Shown here: piece by piece, positions 57,778-64,000 of the stretch | Position numbering within the stretch: the stretch's first letter is position 1 | Layout: the number at the start of each line of letters is the position of its first letter | From: Sequoia sempervirens | Taxonomy: Eukaryota; Streptophyta; Pinopsida; Cupressales; Cupressaceae | Length of the DNA stretch: 64,000 nucleotides | NCBI GenBank assembly: GCA_007258455.2 | Contig: VDFB02018296.1 | Location: 47,664,007 to 47,728,006, forward strand | Direction of reading: 5' to 3' | Program-made: the position numbers and the translations under genes | Notes under the pieces: model-generated | What the model was told of the DNA's origin: nothing | Databases searched by the model: none | The model's input: only the letters and a program-made list of their open reading frames with translations

Positions 57778-60700
57778 TTACAACAGTTTGAAAATATCTA
57801 CAAAATTTTGCTTCAACACTCTTAAATTGTCATCACAAACCTTTTTGAGACTTTCAAAAACTGTTATGTGACCACACATTAAATAGGATTGAGCCTTTGT
57901 AGTTTCAAGATTCTTCGGGTCACTAACTACTACAACAACTTTTGCTTCCTTCAAAGAACTCACCATTATCTCAATCTTCATACAAATTTGTCCCCTGAGT
58001 TCACATACTCTCCCAACAATCCTATCATTTTCATTCTTTAAACATCTTATTTTTTCAAGTAGGGTTGTTACTTGACCTTCTTGCTAAACCACATCACTAG
58101 CTAATGGATCAAAAGTAGCAAAAATGGTAGCTAATTGATTTTCTAGATCCTTCACCCTTTTCTCATTACCTTCAGTAAACTTGGATAGAGCTAAACAAGA
58201 ATTATAGGCTTTTCCAACTTCAGATACAAAATCTTGAGTGTTCTTCATGCAAGTAGCTAACATAGTCTTATCTTTTGCAATCATTGCCTTCAATTGACTA
58301 AGTCTTTTTCTATTAAACTCCTTTTGTAGTTTATCCTCAACATATTTCTCAAGAGATTCAAATTGAGTACTTACAACGTTAATGAGATTCTTTAGCTCAC
58401 AGGAAGAGGAACTTGATGGATCCATGACATGAGTAGGCATTAACTTTTGTAGAACTCTAGATGCAAGATTTAACAATTCACCATCCTCTATGTGAGACTT
58501 CAGAATCTTCTCACTGGCCTTAGCTTGAGCAATTGATGCAACCTTCATCATCTGAATTGGGGATAGTGTAGATAGATTGATTGAACTTTCATCCAATTTA
58601 GGATCAAAATCTTCCTGTTGCTCCATCAGAGATCTCTTCACTACCTTGGCAGTGTCTCTTTCCTCCATTTTGATTTCCTAAACTTTTTCATCTTCACCCT
58701 TGGGTTCATTTGAGACTATTTCTAGATTGAATTTGAGTGCCTCAACCTCTTCATTTTGCACCACCTTATCCTTAGCTAATACCACCTTAGGAACTTTAGT
58801 TTCCATAGGTGTCTTAGTATTTTCCACATTAGGAGAAATAAAAATATCCTCAACTTCTGGAGGATTAGATACATTCATTTTCTCCTCATTCACATTCTCT
58901 TCTTCATTTACATTTACTTCCTCATTCACTGCCTCAATTTCTGGAACATTTTCAATATTCATTTCCTCAATGTTAATCTTATTCTTTGACAAAAACTCTT
59001 CTAGAATTTCCTTAGTTTCACCAACAATAGCATCAGTTTTACCAATCATGAGTTTATTCACCCTTAAATCGCTCTTAAATTCCTTTTTATCTTTTTCAAG
59101 GAGTGAATCCATCTCTTCAATTGACATTTCTAGACACAAATCTGCAAGAACTCTCTTCCTTAGATTCTCTTCTTTTGTTCTAGCACTTAACCTTCTCGAC
59201 TCCAAAGTATCATATAGGTTATTAGGTAAACCAAACATAATCTCAACAAGAAATTTATTCAAAATTTTCATATGTTTTATTGTAGCTTCTTCTAGAATTC
59301 TTTGACCATGTTCATCAAAATTTTCATACAATTCATAGAGGGGCTTGAGATTACCATCATTGACAAATGTATTGACAACTTCATCAACTGACATACCAAG
59401 TTTATCAACTTTAGCCTTCTTTTCCTTTTCTTCTTTGTTGGAAGATTTTCTTTTGTTTAACTAGATAGCCTGAGTTCTGGTAGCTCTTACTTCTTTCAAA
59501 ACTTCTTCTAATTTTGTTTCCTCATCTTCTGAAACAGGCTTATATGTTCTTGTACTTGTATTCTTCTTCCTTTTACCGAAAGGCTTGTCTTAAGCTGGTT
59601 TTGTTGAAGGGAAACTCCTTGTAGATCTAGTACAGACAGAGGATGCACTAGGACTAGTAGACTCTATTTTGTATTTCACTTCTATAGCTTTTGCCTCTTC
59701 TCTCCTCCTTCTTGCTTCTCTCAAGGCTTCTAGAGGTAAGCCCATCCTTTCTGCAAAAACTTTTGTTTCTTTTCTTACTTTCTTGACTATCATTGGTTTT
59801 CTTAATTCCTCATGAACTTGCATACTTTTCTCTTCATATGTTCCAAAACTCTCTTCTCTCGGATCCAGAGGTGAATTCAACAAGTGTTCTACATATATCT
59901 TCAGAACATTTTCCTCTACTTTGTATCCCATTGGAACGATCCAAATTGTTCTGGGGTCAGTAGCTTCCATATGACATTGGTCAATATCAACCATGAAGCA
60001 GATAGTATCTTTGTATTGTTCCACAATTGAAGTGAGAATTCTTTCCCTGCCATGCATCATATCCTAGAAATTTTGGAAGTATCCCCATAGGGTAGTGTTC
60101 CTGACCTAATGGTCACCCATTCCAAACAACTTGTTCCTTAATTGAACAACTACAGGCTCATCATTTTGCTAATGTACTTTTCCAATGCCTGAAACTTCAT
60201 TCATGAAATAGAAAAATAAGCACAATAGTAGATTACCATATTTGAAAATATTCTTCTTTTCTTTCTTTATTTTGCTTAGATTCTCCAACAACTAACTTCT
60301 TAGTAGCTCACACAAGTCATACTCTGCATTCTGCTTTACCATTTCATAATTTGCATAGATGGTCGTACTAGATACAAAATTGTCTTGACTAGAATGATAT
60401 ATCTTGTAACCAATGACCATTGATGTGAATTTCACATCTACTTCAACAATTTCTTATATTGTCATTTCCCTTCTATCCCATTGTGCACCTGTTGCCTCAG
60501 TAAACTTGTCATTTTTATGGATTTCAAGATTGGAAGTCTGCCAGTGGAATTCAGACCTGTTACTACACATATAGCCTCTTTTGTGATTTTGAAGGGTATA
60601 TTCAACCACATGAACACAACTCAAATGTATCTCATCCATTCATTTTCCTCAAATACAGGAAATCTTGCAAACTATGCAAACTTCTTCTCTTCTAGGATTT

Positions 60701-60944
60701 GAAATTCTAGTTTTACAATAAAATCTTCTCCAACTATATGATGGGAGTACATATTCATTATTTGAGAGGTGCATAACTCTTCAATGTTCGCATGAATATA
60801 TTCCCTAATATCCTCAGTGTGCAAAAATCCATACGACACATAAGAAAATGCTCCTAAGGGTTCGGTCTCAATAGACTTATAAGGGTGTCATTTAAACTTA
60901 GGATAGGGTCTATCCTTAACCTCTACTACCAACGGGGTGGCCAT
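57778..60944 (-). pseudogene. J long frame of unknown function, about 1,050 codons
   Basis: I do not recognise this protein. The proposed start is ATG 60944-60942 in a good plant context (atcATGgcc), opening MATPLVVEVKDRP. It can be followed in one direction, with several stops, to a stop at 57778. N-terminal part (60.9-59.6 kb): mixed composition, with an MEATDPRTIWIVPMGYKVEE segment (59,900-60,000). A basic stretch with RREEAKAIEVKYK is near 59,680. Then an acidic repeat-like region with NEEVNVNEEENVNEE (58,880-58,960), and a heptad-rich C-terminal region (58668-57778), probably coiled coil. No membrane segment, signal peptide or enzyme motif is evident. Its place before the polypurine tracts is that of the Sirevirus env-like gene, but sequence alone does not prove homology. 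The antisense 201-codon opening at 58700-59305 is a shadow of it. Confidence 0.72.
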
Positions 60945-61399
60945 GATTGTAAATTCATAAATTCACAAGATTTTCAAAATATACCTTTCTGTCAGATTGA
61001 AGTTTCGTCCGTTGTTTCTTCTCCATACTTTGAATCTCTTCACAATTCAACAAGGTTTACTCCAGGGCTCTTCAAACTGCTTTCCTTCAAAATGCAAAGT
61101 GACAAATGAAGGATAAAAATAGAATTTTATCACTCACACAACTAACCATTTTTGTTCCAATAAATGTGTTATCCCTAGTTCATTCAGTTACTCTGATTTC
61201 AAGCACTGAGATAGATGATTTTTTTCCAAATCCCAAAAACTTTACAATACTGGCTCTAATTTGGTTAAACAACATCTAAAAAGCATTGATCCACCTATTG
61301 GATTGGTCCACATTCCAGTATCATTTTCTTGCAGGGGGTTGAAGAATTTTCTTGATAGCTCCCCCTAGGATAAAGGCCTAAAACTAATTCCCAGAGGAA

Positions 61400-62544
61400 T
61401 TACCAAAAGAAGATTCTAGTGCTGGCACATTTCATTCAATAGAGGGATTCTTTTTCACCCATTTCTTCTGCATTTACCTTCTGATCACATTTGTAGCAAC
61501 TTTCCCTTTTCCTTTGACATCTTGCTGTGTATTTTGTCTTACCAGACCTTTTCTATTCCAATAGAATCTAGTAATATGCCCAAATTTGTTGTAGTTGTAG
61601 CACACAACATTTTTCTGATCAGACCAACTATTCCCCTAATTTTTCCTTGATCTACATTGGTTAGTAATATGCCCAAATCTATTGCATGCATAGCATTTGA
61701 CATCTCTATGAAATTTATTCATCACAACTTTGCATTCACTTGACTTATGACCATACTTATAGCAATTGAAGCACTGACCTGAGAATGATGGTCCACTTGG
61801 ATTCATCCTAATTCTACACTGAGAAGCCATATGACTGAATTTTTTGCAAGCAAAACAATAACCATTGAATCTCTGAGCATTTGGTTGTCTCACCGCATTT
61901 ATTCTGGCTCCATACATTTGATTTCCTTTTCAGAATCTCCCTTGTCCAGATCTAGAAATTTCTCCTTCTTCATATGCAAGACCTCACCTATCACCATCAG
62001 TCCTCTACCTTTTGATTAGTTCATCAAGCTTGGATGAGCTGGCTTTGAATTTCTCCTTGTACTCAATTCCAACAATAAGTTCATTTCTGAGATCATCAAG
62101 TTGTTTCTCAAGCACTTCCTCATTGTTTTTAGATTGTTTCAATTCATTATTCAATCGATCGTATTGTTCATATTTTTCTTTCAAGGATTGAGCAATATTT
62201 TCTTCATCCTTCTTTCTATATTCAATTTCCTTGGTCATTTTCATCATGATGGACTCCATCTCACACTTCAGGGCAGCATTTTCTTTGGAAAACTTTTCAC
62301 ACTCTTTTGTTTTATCCTTTAAGGCATGATTGAGTTGTTCATCTTCCATGCTTCTATTCTTCTACTTGAGTTGATCACATAACTCGTTTCTTTTCTCCCT
62401 TGATTCATTGATTTTTTCTTTCAATGACTATATGATTTTTTTTGCATTTTCAAGATTTTCCTGCAATTCACAGTTCTCATATTTTGACTAGTCAAGATCA
62501 TCTAGGGCCACCATAAGTTGTTGTTGGAGACTGTTTGTATCCAT
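61400..62544 (-). pseudogene. J first frame: coiled coil plus four CCHC zinc knuckles
   Basis: The start ATG at 62544-62542 lies 54 bases after the primer site. Residues 1 to about 170 are a long charged heptad region (MDTNSLQQQL... then 62349-62005 rich in E, K, L, Q), probably coiled coil, with three stops near the start. Then come knuckles at 61816-61857 (CFACKKFSHMASQC), 61732-61773 (CFNCYKYGHKSSEC), 61654-61695 (CYACNRFGHITNQC) and a decayed fourth at 61561-61602 with two cysteines changed to tyrosine. The usual copia capsid segment is absent: the frame corresponds to the C-terminal half of a Sirevirus gag. The product would be an RNA-binding protein able to self-associate. Confidence 0.8.
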
Positions 62545-62597
62545 TGAAAACACTTTCCAAGATCTCCCCAAGCTATTGGACTTATTTTGAGGAACTA

Positions 62598-62609
62598 GCT
62601 CTGATACCA
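62598..62609 (-). other. J primer-binding site
   Basis: The minus strand reads tggtatcagagc, an exact match to the initiator-methionine tRNA complement, two bases inside the LTR. Confidence 0.93.
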
Positions 62610-62611
62610 AT

Positions 62612-63717
62612 TGTTGGAAACAAGCAACACTAAGGGGGGGGGGGTGAATCAGTGTTCTGCAAAAATTGACTTTATTATTCTAACTATTAACCCACTTAAA
62701 ATATTCAACCAAAAGTAATATGTAGAAATAGAAAGAAAACAACCACAACACCATAACACAAGGATTTTTACGTAGAAACCCTGTTAGGGGAAAAACCACG
62801 ATGGATGGCCAATCCATAATATAATCTAAGTATACTAAAAAAGGTTTACAATATGGGAATGTACTTGCATTCAGGCACACTGCCTAGAGCTCATTGCTCA
62901 AATAGGAAGACACACTGCCTTACAGAGATTTGGATTAGATCTAAAAGAATGAACTGAAAGAATAACATCTAAAAATGCTTGATTACAGTTCTGGTTAGGC
63001 TCAGATGTCAATCTTCTATCCTTTTGACTGATACTGAACTTTTGCTCTGCTCTGCTCTGATTCACTTCACAAAATATTTATGCGCAAGTGAAATTGTGCA
63101 TAAAATCACTCCAACACTCTTATGGTATTTGCAATACACATCGACAAACCACACATATATCTCTAAATGATATAAGAGATGATACATATATATGCATGAC
63201 TAGAAATTTAATTAGAATAAGTTGGCTCCAAATAAAACTGGAAAATATTAGCAATTGTCAGCTCAAATCATAAGAGTTATGCAATGCGTATCCACAATGG
63301 TCGACCAAAACTTAGCTTAGAACTAAAACAAGATGATTAAACACAAAAATATTCAAATAAACATTTCTTGAATATCCACAACACATTACATCAACTGAGT
63401 TGACCTCAAAATACTGATAAACAAAGAAGTATCAACCAGATCTCCAAACTCACACAAGACTTAAAATAAGAGGCACTGAGATTTTTGGACAACACATTAG
63501 ATGTATTGTTAAACCTCCCATGAGGTCCACAACTCAAAATAACAACTGGAAATTTGTAAGTGAATCGATGATCACCAAACTGTTGGATGCTTTGTTCTTC
63601 CTGACTATCTTCAATCTAACTGCCTGTATAAGCAAATGAAGTTATGCAGATTTGTCACCGACTAAGGTTTCCATCAATGACAACACCAAAAAGCATTCAC
63701 AATTTCTCTTTCCAACA
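62612..63717 (-). repeat. J 5' LTR
   Basis: 1106 bp, tgttggaaacaagc...tttccaaca on the plus strand. TATA-like motif on the minus strand at 63073-63081. A run of ten G at 62635-62644 is a likely slippage site compared with the other LTR. Confidence 0.9.
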
Positions 63718-64000
63718 TATTCATCATCAATAAACAACAAAAAGCATGAACAAGGGAATCAACACAACAAAATTCTTCAATATCAACGATTAACATCTAC
63801 CAATCTACCAAAACATGCTAAAAACATAGAACAAACAAGTAAATCTACTCAAATCTATTAACTATGAAGAGGAGAATCATGAAACATGAGATGGAACTCA
63901 TGAATCCACCTGAAAGAAATGAATTTCTATTTGAATTTTAGCAGCATGTCTTTACAAGAACTCAACTCTATCTTGAAAATGAGAGGAGATTCCCTATTTA
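63718..64000 (-). repeat. I 5' LTR, second part, cut by the window end
   Basis: Matches 40517 to about 40800 of the 3' LTR and reaches the TATA region (ctattta) at the last bases of the window. The remaining 160 or so bases of the LTR lie beyond. Confidence 0.87.

Larger units (their letters stand above)
56464..63717 (-). mobile_element. Element J: Sirevirus-like element without pol, nested in I's 5' LTR
   Basis: 7.25 kb on the minus strand: 5' LTR 62612-63717, primer site 62598-62609, a coiled-coil/zinc-knuckle frame, a long unknown frame, three polypurine-like tracts, 3' LTR 56464-57548. Target-site copies are tatta (56459-56463) and tattc (63718-63722); the uninterrupted LTR at 40515-40525 reads tattc. 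No protease, integrase, RT or RNase H motif is seen on either strand. It must have depended on another element's enzymes. Confidence 0.9.
39904..64000 (-). mobile_element. Element I: giant Tat-like Ty3/gypsy retrotransposon, 5' LTR cut by the window
   Basis: Minus strand: 3' LTR 39904-40961; interior 40962-55853 (about 14.9 kb, 14.4 kb without a solo LTR); 5' LTR from 55854, interrupted by J and leaving the window inside the LTR at 64000. Order: gag, protease, archaeal-type RNase H, RT, RNase H, integrase, spacer, long extra frame. Two RNases H and large size point to the Tat/Ogre group of Ty3/gypsy. All frames carry stops. Confidence 0.88.

Noticed and set aside
58700..59305. Open frame of 201 codons on the plus strand
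   Set aside because: Exactly antisense to J's long frame; its Ser/Thr/Phe-rich composition is what the complement of a Glu/Lys/Asn-rich sequence gives.

Overview
The window is plant nuclear DNA, AT-rich and built almost entirely of old LTR retrotransposons stacked inside one another. Plant origin rests on the element types: chromodomain Ty3/gypsy, several Ty1/copia lineages including Sirevirus-like ones, and a Tat-like Ty3 element with an archaeal-type RNase H. Most primer sites match the initiator-methionine tRNA of plant elements. The decay, the deep nesting and the absence of any recognisable host gene suggest a very large, repeat-rich genome, perhaps a gymnosperm; that last step is inference. 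Names K, B, D, E, F, H, I and J are local labels.

Left part (1-31,559): a chromovirus (K, 570-6818, minus) shares one LTR with the gag end of a second copy running off the left edge. K interrupts a duplicated piece of an older LTR (D). D itself was entered by a minus-strand copia element, B (9983-31346, perfect TSD tacat), and a 2.69-kb unit spanning the D/B junction was later duplicated in tandem. B was then split by two plus-strand copia elements: E (13740-23704, Sirevirus-like) inside its protease/integrase linker, and H (24323-29583) inside its gag zinc knuckle. E's 3' LTR carries a solo gypsy LTR (20123-21356) and an unclassified segment F with four near-palindromic 32-nt repeats.

Middle (31,560-39,903): no gene recognised. 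It holds the presumed non-coding interior of D, an extremely C-poor GGAT-rich stretch (about 34.96-36.96 kb), AT-rich sequence, and an array of about four units with palindromic cores.

Right part (39,904-64,000): a giant Tat-like Ty3 element, I (minus), whose 5' LTR leaves the window. Coding order is gag, protease, archaeal-type RNase H, RT, RNase H, integrase, then a roughly 3-kb spacer and a long extra reading frame of about 4.2 kb before the 3' LTR. The extra frame carries a solo copia LTR with perfect TSDs. I's 5' LTR is split by J (56464-63717, minus), a Sirevirus-like element that has LTRs, primer site and repeated polypurine tracts but no protease, integrase or RT. In their place are a coiled-coil plus zinc-knuckle frame and a frame of about 1,050 codons of unknown function.

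All coding regions carry stops or frameshifts, so nothing here looks autonomous today. The most noteworthy items are the two long unknown frames (in I and J), the RNase H placed before RT in I, and the palindromic repeats in F.
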